64,000 nucleotides of DNA, taken from assembly GCA_011037195.1 (NCBI GenBank), contig JAAEAF010006122.1, positions 1-64,000 of the forward strand, read 5' to 3'. The notes under the pieces are model-generated. The model was given only the letters and a program-made list of their open reading frames with translations. It ran no database searches and had not been told where the DNA came from. A program made the position numbers and the translations under genes. Origin of the DNA: Triatoma infestans. Lineage: Eukaryota; Arthropoda; Insecta; Hemiptera; Reduviidae. Positions 34,688 through 45,320 of this stretch are shown here, piece after piece (within the stretch, counting starts at the first letter, position 1; each line of letters starts with the position of its first letter).

Positions 34688-35103
34688 TTTTGACATTAAA
34701 CTGAAATTTGTTTTTCATATTTTAAATTACCATAACTTTTGAAAAACCTAACCGATTTTAAATTTTTATTTTTTAATTTTTTTAGAGGCTCAATTACTAT
34801 AAAAATATGCAAAAAAAATATAATGTTCCATTTGAAAAAAAAAAGTTGGATGCTGTATCTCGGGATATTGGGGTATAAAAAAATGGATCAATCACTGAAA
34901 ATAAACTAGACTAAAAATGATTAAATACGTGTTTTCTATTTTTTCGAAATTTCCCGCCGTTTAAAAAAAAAGGGGTGGAGCATATAACTCTGGTCACCCT
35001 GTATATTGGGCCTAATGTCCATTTGGACCAAATTAGGTCTCATAGACTGGGGGTGGAAGCACATACTTTACTATTAACATTTTTTTACGAATATAAAATT
35101 TAG

Positions 35104-35185
35104 CAGTTACACGCGGGACTCGAACTGGGAAAATCTCCAAGTTACAAGCATACTCATAACCACTACATCAACATCCGTCCCAAAT
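35104..35185 (-). mobile_element. second tRNA-derived SINE family
   Basis: The minus strand reads GATGTAGTGGTTATGAGTAT (A-box region), then about 25 bp later CAGTTCGAGTCCCG (B box). It differs from the main SINE. Upstream, 35010-35042 is a palindrome around TCCATTTGGA. It sits between the DD41D mariner and the resumption of R copy E. Confidence 0.6.
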
Positions 35186-35462
35186 TAACGTATAATACAT
35201 AATCATTATTTTATATATTTTTGTTTTCTTTTATAATATAATCATTATTGATTATTAAGTTATTTTCTTAATTCAATTAAGCATGTAATTTCATCAAGTT
35301 ACTTTTTGTTTCTCTATATTATTTTATATTGCCGCTTTGTAACTAATTCTTCGATATAATTGATCAATATTATTTATGTTTGTTTTTATAAAATTGTTGT
35401 CTGACAGATAATTCATATATTGCTCAATATGAGCGGAGCATGATGTATATGATAAAAAAAAA

Positions 35463-35575
35463 AAAACACGCACACACACTCACCTAGACGATTTTCTAAA
35501 AACCACTTTTTTTTGACTCAGAGGACCTCAAAACCTGTATTCGATATCGAACATTTGATACGGTTACAATACTTA
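35463..35575 (-). repeat. repeat R, copy E right part
   Basis: CACACGCACACAC, CTAAAAACCACTTTTTTTTG, CAGAGGACCTCAAAAC and GATACGGTTACAATACTT continue R copy E after the insertions. Confidence 0.75.
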
Positions 35576-36985
35576 AAATTAATCCGCTGATTTTCGCCTA
35601 AATAATGTAACAACTAATTTAAACTTTAGCTTTATATAAAAGTAAATGATGAAAATCATTTTTTTTCTTTGCAAGTTTTAGTTGGTTAGTTTTTATATTG
35701 ATTTAATAAACTGAGTTTCGATCTTTTATATTATGTCGGTTATAATAAGTTTGAAACTCAATTATCTCTCCTTGGATTTTTATTTTTTTCAATAACATTA
35801 TGGCTGTGCGTTTATCATTCCCTTTCGTAAATATTTTATTGAAATTACTCTTGTATGTTTATTATTATATATTATTCTTTATCATTTGGGCACTGTGAAT
35901 ATTTGGATAATATATTATAATAATCTCTCTTACTAATGGAGACTATTTACTTGAACAGAATACTTGACTCATACCAAACAAAATGTAGAATCCAATTTCA
36001 TTTATTTGTATAAAAGACAATGAAATGCACGAGTTCCACCTCTTTCCAATACATTTAGGTACTCTCAAACTAAATTCTATCGTTGCTTTACCTTCCCAAA
36101 ACGTTCTCTTAACATTATAAATGTAAGTGGATACAAATGTAATATTGCCTCATCCAAAATCCTGACCCATCTTTTACCATACTCTTCCCCTGCATTCTAT
36201 TGGCTCTTTTATAATATCCTCATCCACTAGGTTAAAGGGATTTTATCTCTTCCCTTCTCAATCATTCTGTCCCTTTTCTCTCAATTTTCCTATTCCAATC
36301 AGTAGACAAAGCCAATTCCCCTGAATGACCATCGATAAGCAGCGTCGATAACACTTGGCATTGGTGTCTAAGCTACTGCTACTACTACTACTACCACCAC
36401 TACTAATGTATGTTTGTACGTGTTAATAGTTACATCGATATTATCAATGATATTGATTCCATTTTGCCCCCCTGCCATCCTATATTGTATTGTAGTTTTG
36501 TTAACAATAGAGAACTCGCTTGACTTATAATGTTATACCCATAATGTATATGTATGCATGTGTGTTTGTGTGAGTTGTGGATTGGCCGAAAGAGAGAGAG
36601 AGAAGTTATCGAATATGTGCGTCGTGGTTTGATGTTAGAGTTGTCCCTTTTGTTAAAATCCTTTTATTTGATTTCTAATTTAATTGTGTGACCAACAAAT
36701 CAATATCAACATTTTTTTTTTCTTTTTAATAATTTATTGTCAATAATATTTCCTATAAATAATTAAGAGCTGTAACTTTTTTTTTTAATTTATTGCCATA
36801 ATAATTTTTTATCAATTATTTTTTTATCACCCTTTTGTACTTGTTGAGCGTAATGAAAATTGTCTTTTTGTATTTGAATAATATTCCTTCTATTGAAGAA
36901 TTTAAAAGACATTACTTAAAGCGATCAAAAGTAAATTAAGAAATATTAATGATTGACGCTTAGCATTCAAGTTTGATTATTCAGT
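35576..36985. other. AT-rich, nothing recognised
   Basis: No gene is seen. CTA/CCA triplet runs lie near 36372-36405 and a GA run near 36592-36602. Confidence 0.5.
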
Positions 36986-36988
36986 ATA

Positions 36989-37590
36989 GGGTAAAGCTAG
37001 GACAGATGACGCACATTTCAAAGTTATGTCCTATATGAAAATATAGGAGATATATCAAAGAGTTAATGCTTATAAAACATATGTCAACTACTACTATCTA
37101 CAAAAAAAAATGTTATTTTTCAAAATAAAGACATTCTCATTTATCCCAGAAACAAAATACAAATACACTACTTTTGGCCGTCTCTCCTACTAAGGTAGGA
37201 TAGATGACGCACCATAGGTAGGAGACCTCCTCCTCTGTGAAGGTAACATGACTGATCTACATGAAACTTGGTAAACACTATGTCTACGAGTCCAACTTTA
37301 ACGTCAGCTAGAAATCTTTCATTTCAATTGTAATTAATATAGGTAGTATATAAAAAAATAAAAAAATTTACTAAGCTTTACGAAAATTCACCTTATGAAA
37401 ACACACGCTGATACGTATAAATGTTCCTAAAACACAGAAGAACACACAAAATAACTGAAGAATTTTGGAATATGTTCGCTTCTGATCTCTCTACTTCTCG
37501 ACTAACTTCCATGACGCCACGTGGTGGCAAACAAGAAAAGTAAAGCCTGCGTCTTCTCTCCTACCCCCATCATCTCTCCTAGCTTTACCC
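36989..37590 (-). mobile_element. non-autonomous TIR element M, copy 2
   Basis: 602 bp, flanked by TA, with ends GGGTAAAGCTAGGACAGATG and, on the other strand, GGGTAAAGCTAGGAGAGATG. It aligns over its whole length with 17595-18171 in reverse. Internal TCTCCTACTAAGGTAGGATA is a palindromic repeat of the terminal motif. Its TIRs are better matched than those of copy 1. No coding capacity. Confidence 0.92.
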
Positions 37591-38004
37591 TATTTCTCTG
37601 AAAATTTCTCATAATGTCACATTGTTCATATCAGAATACTTGTTACCATTTTGACATTTATCCTGTTCAATTATACTTCTTGTTGTGAGAGTGAATCAAT
37701 TACTTGAGCAAGATATAAATTTTCCTTCATTAGTTAAAACAATGTGAAATTGATGTTTGAGATACTCGAATGTTAGCTTTTCCATGTAAGTCTGAAGATG
37801 GTTAAATAAATTTTCCAGAGTTCGGAAAGAACTCGGAAAGAGTTCGGAACTATAGTTTTTTATCAAATGAGTACAGAGTAGAAAACCCACTCAACTAAGC
37901 AAGATCTAGTAAAAAATAAGCTTTAAGCAATTTGTTTCATAAGATAACCTACTTTGCGTCTGATCTTGTTTTTCTTTTTCCTAAACGATTCTTTAATGTG
38001 ATCG
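37591..38004. other. AT-rich, nothing recognised
   Basis: No motif recognised. Confidence 0.45.
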
Positions 38005-38300
38005 GTTGGCTGTAGTCTATATGCGTAGTAATGTGTAGCACAAGCAGCTTCATAGGGCTTGTGTAAATATGTCTAAGATAGATGAATAAGAATAAAGTAT
38101 AAAGACCGTTTTAAATAAATAAATTAAATATATATTAATGTACTAACTTTATAAATAATAATTATTGGTTAATTGTGAATAATGAATTAAGCTTATAAAT
38201 ATATAGAAAGTCTATATATACTAAATATACTAAAAACTTATAACTGGCACTGAAGTTGAGAGTGAGTGGCTGAAACGATGTTACTGGTTGAATCTAGAAA
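38005..38300 (+). repeat. dispersed repeat S, copy 3 (diverged)
   Basis: GTGTAGCAC, GGGCTTGTGT and ACTTATAACTGGCACTGA occur in the same order and spacing as in copy 2. Confidence 0.4.
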
Positions 38301-38739
38301 GACAACTGATGAAATTAATGCCCTACTTGATAGTTATATAGCCCTTTATATTTGATTTCTAGAATGGGTTAAAAGACAAAGAGTGGCCAAGTTCTCCGGC
38401 CTCTTTTTTAACGGTGTCTTGAACCTGCCTTTTTATCCTTATATAAATTTCCTTTTAATGATGTTATTTTAAATCTATTTCAATTTTTCCATTTCCTTCT
38501 ACCATTACAATTCATTGATTCCAAATAATGTTACATCAAGATCTATAACACCGAACTATGCCACAAATGTATTTCTGGGGAGATTTCGGGGGTACCCTTC
38601 CCCTAGTTTCTTGCAGAGAACTCCACAGCCTGCCTTCTGCCTTTTTTCACTGCTTTTGTTTTATTTATTTTGTTAGGTGAGGCCTTGTAAAAAGCTATAA
38701 TTGTTTTTGGCTTCACGAATTTAATTCCGGTAACATAGG

Positions 38740-38960
38740 CTCAAGAGGGTTTTTGTTAATTGTTAGCCTAGCAACGCGGTGGTTTTTCGATCTTGTCCAG
38801 CAGTGCTGCTCTTAGTTTTTTTCTCTTCCTAGGAGCATCTATAGTTCATTTCCCGGTGATGGGCAGGGAACTGAAAAGCTCCGGTGGACATAATAGATCT
38901 TTCAGGTCGCAGTGCATACCCTTTATCTATCTAGCGCGAAGACAGAGCTGCTCTATCCTT
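38740..38960 (+). mobile_element. tRNA-derived SINE, damaged head
   Basis: The head is degenerate (CTAGCAACGCGG and a broken B box). The body is clear: CTCTTCCTAGGAGCATCTAT, CCGGTGATGGGCAG, AAAGCTCCGG and TCAGGTCGCAGTGCA. Confidence 0.7.
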
Positions 38961-39058
38961 CCTCTTATTATAATTTTGATTGATTTATTTGTTTGCAATT
39001 TACATGGTTTTGTTTTATTTAATGAAACAGTTATTCCTAAGTTAAAAATGTTCAGTTA

Positions 39059-40372
39059 CGAGGTGTGTAAATTAAGTAACGAGACTGATTTTTTATCTTT
39101 TTTTTATTCAAATAAAATTACAATTCAACATTGTCCCCTTTAAAGTAACTTCCTTGGGAAGCCACACAACGCTGAAGACGATTCTTCCATTCGTCATAGC
39201 AGTGCTGGAACTCGGATACTGGAATAGACTTCAGTTGGTCGGTTACGGCTGTTTGAATATTCTCCAATGTTCCAAAATGACGTCCCTTGAGGTGATTTTT
39301 CAATTTGGGGAACAAAAAAAAGTCACATGGACTCAAGTCGGGTGAATAAGGAGGCTGAGGAGCCACAGGAATGTTATTACTGGCCAAATACTCATTAATA
39401 GAAATCGCGGTGTGACACGGAGCATTGTCGTGATGCAACACCCACTTGTTTTTGATGTTTGGTCTCACACGCATGACTCTTTTCGAAGTCTCTCAAGAAC
39501 TTCTCGGTAAAAATGTTGGTTTACCATTTGGCATTGAGGCACAAATTCTTTGTGAACGATTCCTTGGCTATCAAAAAAGCAAATCAGCATGCATTTGATT
39601 TTTGACTTGCTCATTCTTGCTTTTTTTGGCCTTGGAGAGGTTGAAGTGTGCCACTGCATGCTCTGACGCTTAGTTTCTGGGTCATACTCAAACACCCAAG
39701 ACTCGTCTCCTGTAATAACACGTTCCAAAAAATTGGGATCGTTTTCAATTGCTCCCAAAAAGTCAAGGCTCCTTTCCTTTCTGATGTCTTTTTGCTCTTG
39801 TGAAAGATTTTTCGGAACCATTTTTGCACAAATTTTTCTCATCCCCAATTCATTAGTCAAAATTTGATGAACGGTTGTGTGAGTCAAATTCAACTCTTCG
39901 CCGATCATTCGGACTGTCAAACGACGATCTGAACGCACGAGATCGCGGATTCTGCCAACATTTTCGTCGGTTCTTGAAGATGAAGGCCTTCCGCTGCGAG
40001 GCTCGTCTTCAATTGATTCCCTTCCTTCTGCAAACGACTTAAACCACCTAAAAACCTGTGCTCTCGACAAAACATTGTCTCCATAGGCCTGGCACAGTTT
40101 TTCAAACGTTTCCGTTGCACTGTGCCCAAGTCTGAAGCAAAACCTGATAGCACAACGTTGCTCGTAATTGATGTCACTCATTTTTAAAACGCACTGAAAA
40201 AACCTTGCTCACAAAAAAAGTCACTACGGACAGTGCAACAACTCTAGCATTTTCAAATTTGCACTGGACGTGTATCAGATGTTTACTTGCCCTACCATGC
40301 ATGCGCCGCGTCTCCAGTGTTGCCAGATCGAACACTAGAAAATCAGTCTCATTACTTAATTTACACACCTCG
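39059..40372 (-). mobile_element. mariner (DD34D), nearly intact
   Basis: 1314 bp with perfect TA target duplications (39057-39058 and 40373-40374). The terminal inverted repeats start CGAGGTGTGTAAATTAAGTA and match at 33 of the first 34 positions. A minus-strand transposase gene fills the element with about 190 bp upstream and 59 bp downstream. Length, TIR size and gene layout are those of a standard mariner. The good preservation suggests it is among the youngest elements here. Confidence 0.96.
39118..40181 (-). pseudogene. mariner transposase, one frameshift
   Basis: Transposase that binds the TIRs and inserts at TA. The first part, 238 codons from ATG 40181, has an N-terminal helix-turn-helix region (about residues 1-110, with RAQVFRWFKSFAEGRESIED at 40-59). 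A MVPKNLS motif (121-127) stands where mariners have WVPHEL, and VITGDESWVFEYD carries the first catalytic Asp (159). It then leaves frame in an A run near 39478. The second part (39474-39118) begins MRVRPNIKNKWVLHHDNAPC with the second Asp, and YSPDLSPCDFF has the third after 34 intervening residues, giving DD34D. The only visible lesion is one missing nucleotide near 39478; all three catalytic residues remain. Confidence 0.95.
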
Positions 40373-40459
40373 TATAATCGAAGATATATATATATCCGAA
40401 ATATAAAATATAAAATTTGTAATTCTTGTATCTTGAAGCACCGAATTTCGCCACACGTT

Positions 40460-40885
40460 GGATTGTTATTAATATTGTCCAGACGATAAAATTTTTGTAA
40501 TATCTGAAAATTACATTTTATTTGAAAATCTGACGTCACCCCTGCCCAGATTGAAAATTAATTTTCCCGGAATTATGTTCCAATAAAAGTTGTAGCTCAG
40601 TTTATGATTCGTCGCTATACTAAGTTTAAAAAAAAAACTCGTCAAAGCTTTTTTCGAGAAAATCCCAAAAATTTTAAAAAATTATTCAGTAAAGTGGTAC
40701 TTCTGTGGGACCGATTTTGTCCAGACGAAATACTAAGTATCTTCTTTCGGCTCTTTTCCTTTTTTGAGTTATACACACGCACACTAATTTCTAAAAATCA
40801 CATTTTCGAGCTCAGAGGATCTCAAAACAAGAATTTCTGGTGAAAATTCAATTCAAAAAATTTGAGTCTATCGCTATACTTCCTA
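40460..40885 (-). repeat. repeat R, copy F
   Basis: Contains AATTTTCCCGGAATTATGTT, AGTAAAGTGGTACTTCTGTG, ACACACGCACACTAATTTCT and CGAGCTCAGAGGATCTCAAA. It ends at CTATACTTCCTAATGC near 40885. It begins about 90 bp from the mariner. Confidence 0.75.
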
Positions 40886-40967
40886 ATGCAGCTAGCTGTT
40901 TTTGCTTTAAATGGTTAAGCTATTTTTGTTTCTGTTTATGAAGTCAGCAAGGCTGAACTACTCCGTG

Positions 40968-41862
40968 GGCTCATTCGCCCCTGCCACTAACACAGATGGA
41001 ATTGTGCACAGCTGGTGCTGCTCATTTCTCTTGATAGACTACGCGCTATAATTAAACTGTATTTGTAACCACAAATAAAGAGGTGTAAGGAATTTACATT
41101 TCGCCGTTTCATTTTGTCAGCCACACGAATATACTAATCATACAAATAATGAATCAGCTACTTTTCTTGCCAATGAGTAGTCCAGTCAGTCGGTGATTTT
41201 GCCAACTGTTGAAAAGTAGTTACAGATATTTCTATGTTTTTTTTTTTTTATCTAAAATTTCATTACAGTATCTACAAATAATTTTTCAGTAAACTCTTTT
41301 AATTAGGAATCATTTCATATAATAATATAATTTCTTTAATTGTAGTAAATGTTGAAGATGTTGAAACTATTCTTTTATCAATTTATAATGCAAACAAATT
41401 TGTGAAGGTAATTGGTGAATTTTCTTAAAAATATTGTTAAATATTTGTAGAATGGAAAATACATTTATAATAAAAAATAATTAGTGGTAATAAAATTAAA
41501 TAGTAACATGTTGTTAGATAATTAGTGCCGAAAGACGAAGAGGTAGTAGGTTCTTATCTAGTTATGGAATATAGATAGAGAGTTGCTATGTTGTCGGTAG
41601 TATATATCTGTGTTAGCGGGTGGGATGAGAATGGAGTGCGGTGAGATGAGAAGGGAAGTTACATTCATTATTTGAAATGTGAGTATATTCGTGTTAGTGA
41701 CCACAAGTTGGTTGTAACGGTGGTATGGTGGTCTCCCATCCGCCTCTTTATTTGTGGTAGTAAATACAGTTTAATTATAGCGTGTAGTCTCTCAAGAGAG
41801 ATGAGTAGCTTCAACAGAGTACAGTTTTCTCTCTGTGTTTAGGGGTATGAGCACCAGCCACC
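40968..41862. mobile_element. foldback-like element with long TIRs
   Basis: Sequence at 41018-41083 (CTGCTCATTTCTCTTGATAG, then GCGCTATAATTAAACTGTAT and ACCACAAATAAAGAGGTG) is complementary to 41742-41808 at roughly 90 percent. Homology continues inward through CACACGAATATACTAATC and outward, more weakly, to about 40968 and 41862. Arms reach 150-190 bp around an AT-rich core of about 490 bp. No transposase is seen. Target duplication not resolved. Confidence 0.75.
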
Positions 41863-42420
41863 GGCAATGTGGCAACAGTGTTAGTGCCAGGAGGGAGGTG
41901 GGAAAAGGAGGCGCAGGGGAGGGTGCTGCGATCCTAGGGGTGTGTACATTCAGTCAGCCAGACTGCGAGAGAGGCAGTACGAGGCAGCGATTTATCCTGG
42001 CCCGTACTTGGTTTGTGCCGCCTTCATATTACCGTACCGTTCTGGGTGTATGTATACCTTTCATAACTTTATATTACGGTTATTGTGGTGGAAGTAGGAA
42101 GATGGCGGTGTATGTGTTTGTTAGTTGGTGGTAACAAGGGTGTCGGCCACCGTTCTCCAAGCGTGGAGGCAGCATTCTCTCTCTCTCTCTCTCTCTCATA
42201 CACATCTCTCTATCCCTTGCGCCTTCATCCATTAAGAGGAGAAGTTCAACGCATTACACCTCAGTATATACAGGCTCCGTTTTCACCTATATTCTGTCCA
42301 TCTTTTCTTCCCTCTAGTGCTTTCTTAATTGTAATCAACATCCTTCATTTATCCATGTTCTTAAATATTTCACCTGTCTTAAGATTTATTGCACGAAAAG
42401 ATCATTCTAATTAAAGATAA
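41863..42420 (+). other. GC-elevated segment, possible promoter or exon
   Basis: Markedly richer in G and C than its surroundings, especially 41863-42160, with GGAGGGAGGTGGGAAAAGGA and several CG dinucleotides. GGAAGATGGCGG at about 42100 places an ATG in a YY1-like context, but that frame closes after ten codons. No known protein is recognised, so this is only a candidate host regulatory or first-exon region. A (CT)n run follows at 42177-42198. Confidence 0.25.
42177..42198. repeat. (CT)n microsatellite
   Basis: Eleven CT units. Confidence 0.9.
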
Positions 42421-43095
42421 CATACTTTCATTTTATATTGCGTTCATTAAGTATTTTATCTTTATTTTTATTATCTTTTTTACTTTTTTTGCGGAGCATT
42501 CTATTCAACTGTCATAAATAATGAAGGCACCGTAGCAGAAAATAAATATTTTAACTTGTTAGTAAAAGAGAAGGAGTTTTGTATAATTAACATCATACCA
42601 TTTACGTTTACTACGTTATGTTTCTACTTTATAAGATTTTATATTATCCTAGATTCTTACTATGATATTATATACGAAGCATTTTGTTCATGTGCTCGTT
42701 AAAATTTTGAAAAAATAAATAGCAAACTTCTGAAAGTAAACAAAAATAAAGCCTAAAAATTAATAGTTTGAATTCCTTAATTTTAAACTCTGACTTACTT
42801 TTAAATCTTCTTCAAATATGCTCAAGCATATTACAGATCAATATTTAATATTTTTTTTCCGTCTTTACTCAGCAGATAGCTATGAAATAATTATCGCGGC
42901 GCTTATAGATTTATTTCAAATTTTACTCTTTATTTTTTTCATGTGAATAACATGTATGTATACTGAGTTTTTAGAGTAATCTAGTTCTTCTTAATGGATC
43001 TGTAGAATTCCAATTTTACGTCGTCTTTATTATAGATCAGAATCGTATGTAAGTTTGGTGGCAATGGACAATGCTTCAAATTAACGCCTCTCACA
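42421..43095. other. AT-rich, nothing recognised
   Basis: No motif recognised. Confidence 0.45.
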
Positions 43096-43110
43096 TCTGA
43101 TCTTTATCAA

Positions 43111-43296
43111 ATGTGTATTTCTTACAGGCAAATATTAAATGATTGGAGTCAACTACAGCTACACAAGAACAAACCGTGTCTAATTATGATCCCTATACAG
43201 ACTAGATTGTGTGGTGGAATAATTCTGATTAAACCTAAGCCGGCTCATTGGGGTATAAAATCTTGGGTATCCAAGTACATAGGTATAGCGCTGTAA
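43111..43296 (+). pseudogene. possible piggyBac transposase fragment
   Basis: A 61-codon frame encoding MIPIQTRL, then a degenerate stretch, then KPKPAHWGIKSWV. Its order and spacing resemble the catalytic region of piggyBac transposases, where a DExMIPFKGR motif is followed by a KPxKWGIK motif. The preceding catalytic Asp region is not recognisable, and no flanking homology or TTAA-bounded ends were found. Short and uncertain. Confidence 0.4.
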
Positions 43297-43589
43297 AATT
43301 TTCCTTTTAGTGATATATTTCTACAATATTGTTTCCATTTTTGGTAGCACATCAAACTGTGTATGGAAATTTCAGTAGAGTGGCTATTTTTGCCTCTAGA
43401 TCAGCCTTATTATTTCTTTACAATCCGCAGTGGCCCTTCACCCATAACAATGTGACTGATCCATAATTGGTATTTAACTTATTTATCTTGTTTATGGTAT
43501 CCAGGATTAGGAAAAAAGGGTCACTACCGGGTTGTTTCCATTCAATGTTGCACCCTTTTACTCTCACTCATAATCAGAGAATATTTTAT

Positions 43590-43680
43590 ATCGTAAAATG
43601 GTTGTTGAGGTTCGGTCAACAAAAAAAAAAAAGCACCGACGTTTCGGTAAATTTATTGCTTTCTTCAGGGTTTGTACAAA
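43590..43680 (-). ncRNA. hammerhead-like module type 4, copy 1
   Basis: The minus strand has CCCTGAAGAAAGC, then TTTACCGAAACGTCGG. This gives CTGAAGA (43662-43668), GAAA, a minimal ACGU stem III, GUC at the cleavage site and a GG/CC stem I start. Stem II is poorly paired. A T/A run and TGACCGAACCTCAACAACCA follow. Confidence 0.5.
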
Positions 43681-43699
43681 AGTTACAAAGCTCATTGCA

Positions 43700-44030
43700 A
43701 ATCAAAATTAAAAAATACACAAAAATATTTAAAAAAAAAAAGAAAAAAAAGAAGTAATTAAACTAAATAAATAAAAGTATTATTTAAATATAGTAGATTG
43801 AAATTTATTTTAAACAATTGCTATTTTGCAGAAAGTTTCAGAATTACATCTCAGCTATTAAAGTTTAAAAAAATATGGGGATGTACAAAACTGTGAAATA
43901 TGGAAATCTAACATAAAATTTTTTTTTTTTTTTAAATTCCCTACGTATGTTAGATATATAAGACTTATTGAATTGTCGTTCAGCTGCCATATTGTTAATA
44001 TAAAATATTCTTGTTTTGATGATCGTTATG
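43700..44030. other. AT-rich spacer between two hammerhead modules
   Basis: A-rich and T-rich runs only. Confidence 0.5.
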
Positions 44031-44034
44031 GCCG

Positions 44035-44145
44035 CCGCCTTATTTGATATTGTAAAATGGTTGTTGAGGTTCGGTCACATAAAAAAAAAAAACAACTTTC
44101 TTCAAATTTTCTCCGACGTTTCGGCAAATTTATTATTTACTATTA
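44035..44145 (-). ncRNA. hammerhead-like module type 4, copy 2
   Basis: Same orientation as copy 1. The minus strand has AATTTGCCGAAACGTCGGAG followed by TGACCGAACCTCAACAACCA. The CTGAAGA core is not preserved on the 5' side, so this copy should be inactive. Confidence 0.45.
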
Positions 44146-44375
44146 ATTTATTATTAGTTACTCGTTATTATTATAAAAATTATACTACATCCTGTTGAAC
44201 CAGCCTTCAAGAACAATATTCTTAAATATTAGAGTGATCAAGGAATTTATTTGTACTTGTACTATTATTATCTAGAAAACTTATGCATTTTTATTTATTT
44301 TAATTAACTGTTAGTTTTTTTAATATTTTAATGTTGGAATTAATTTTTAATTGTAAACTTTTCATTTATTTTCAG

Positions 44376-44408
44376 AACCCTGTTGAGTTTGTCCAGTTTT
44401 ATTGAAGT
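44376..44408 (+). other. micro-exon-like segment 1
   Basis: Thirty-three bases bounded by TTCATTTATTTTCAG (acceptor-like) and GTAAGTATT (strong donor-like). Only one frame is open across it, leaving two bases of a codon at the donor. The last bases (GAAGT) and the donor are the same as in the segment at 45471. Could be exons of an unrecognised host transcript or chance. Confidence 0.25.
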
Positions 44409-44640
44409 GTAAGTATTTATTTTAATTATTCCGTTATCTTTTTTTTTTATTTTTTTATGGTAATGACTTTAATTTTTCATTATTCTATGAATAGTTTTTA
44501 ATCTTTAATACACAATAAAATAAATACATTTTTAAACATGTGGCTTAAAATAAGAGTTTCAATAGTTTTTATCGAAATTTTAACATTTTGAATATGGTAT
44601 AACATCTGAAATTTTATTCGTCATAGATGCTTTTTTTTTG

Positions 44641-44870
44641 TGGTTCTGATAAGTTTAGAATTCTCATCCATCAGCGAGAGGGTGGTTACGAAGTTTTTGT
44701 TGACGTCAACTTTTATTTCCACACCACACTGATATAATTTTCCCCATACAAACAATCGATCAGTGTGGTGTGTGATAGAAACAAAATTGAAGTCTATGTC
44801 TTTCTCTTTATATGAACTAGATAATTTTTCTCTGCACTATGTATGAGAATCCAAAACCGATCAGAAACAA
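44641..44870. repeat. head-to-head pair of type 1 hammerhead modules
   Basis: A palindromic unit: CCACACCACACTGAT (44718-44732) and ATCAGTGTGGTGTGTG (from 44759) form the inner arms. The outer arms carry degenerate type 1 hammerhead sequences, minus-strand CTGATGGATGAGAATTCTAA and plus-strand TATGAGAATCCAAAACCGAT. Both have lost key core bases. Confidence 0.6.
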
Positions 44871-45239
44871 AAAAAAAAAACTTTCTACGGACGGTTAAAA
44901 TTCCAGATTTTAACATTTGCTTTTTCTGGCCTGTCCCTTTTATGTATAAAACAGTGTAACATTTTGATGTTTCGATACGAGACTATATCTGCAGGTCTTT
45001 TTTTTTTTTTTTACGTTATATTAGTTTACACTTCTAAAGTTGTTCGATTTGTAATATCAAAATGAGATCTCCATTCTTTTAATTTTAACATCATCTTTAG
45101 GACTATTACATATAATTTATAATTTGAGATCATTTTTATTCATTTTCTAAATATAGTTGGCATATGATATAACTTTCAAATAGTATTAAATAAAATAAGA
45201 TGTATCAGATTTACTTTCCATGATAGTCTGCTTAATTTT

Positions 45240-45320
45240 ATAGTCATCACGGGCAATCACGATAAATATTTTTGCTGCTTTCAAGCTCTACGGACCCAAT
45301 ACAACAAAAATGAGATGCTT
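45240..45320 (+). repeat. type 2 module fragment
   Basis: ATCACGATAAATATTTTTGC and GCTTTCAAGCTCTACGGACC match the downstream part of the type 2 hammerhead module. No core is present. Confidence 0.45.

Larger units (their letters stand above)
33645..35001 (+). mobile_element. DD41D mariner derivative with long inverted arms
   Basis: Flanked by TA at 33643-33644 and 35002-35003. The termini are inverted: TAGGGTGACCAGAG on the left and CAGGGTGACCAGAG on the right strand. The arms stay complementary with only a few mismatches in the outer 150 bp. They extend inward to about 34170 on the left and 34603 on the right, where both encode FLWGYLKNKVYS. The left arm therefore carries an inverted copy of the transposase 3' end, and the right arm has lost about 155 bp that the left arm keeps. 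The centre holds the transposase catalytic part without its N-terminal half. Confidence 0.88.

Noticed and set aside
41822..41842. Splice acceptor TTTTCTCTCTGTGTTTAG before the GC-rich segment
   Set aside because: It lies within the arm of the long-TIR element, so the pyrimidine tract is explained by the repeat.
42101..42134. ATGGCGG start codon of a host gene
   Set aside because: The frame closes after ten codons and no downstream exon was recognised; kept only as part of a weak promoter candidate.
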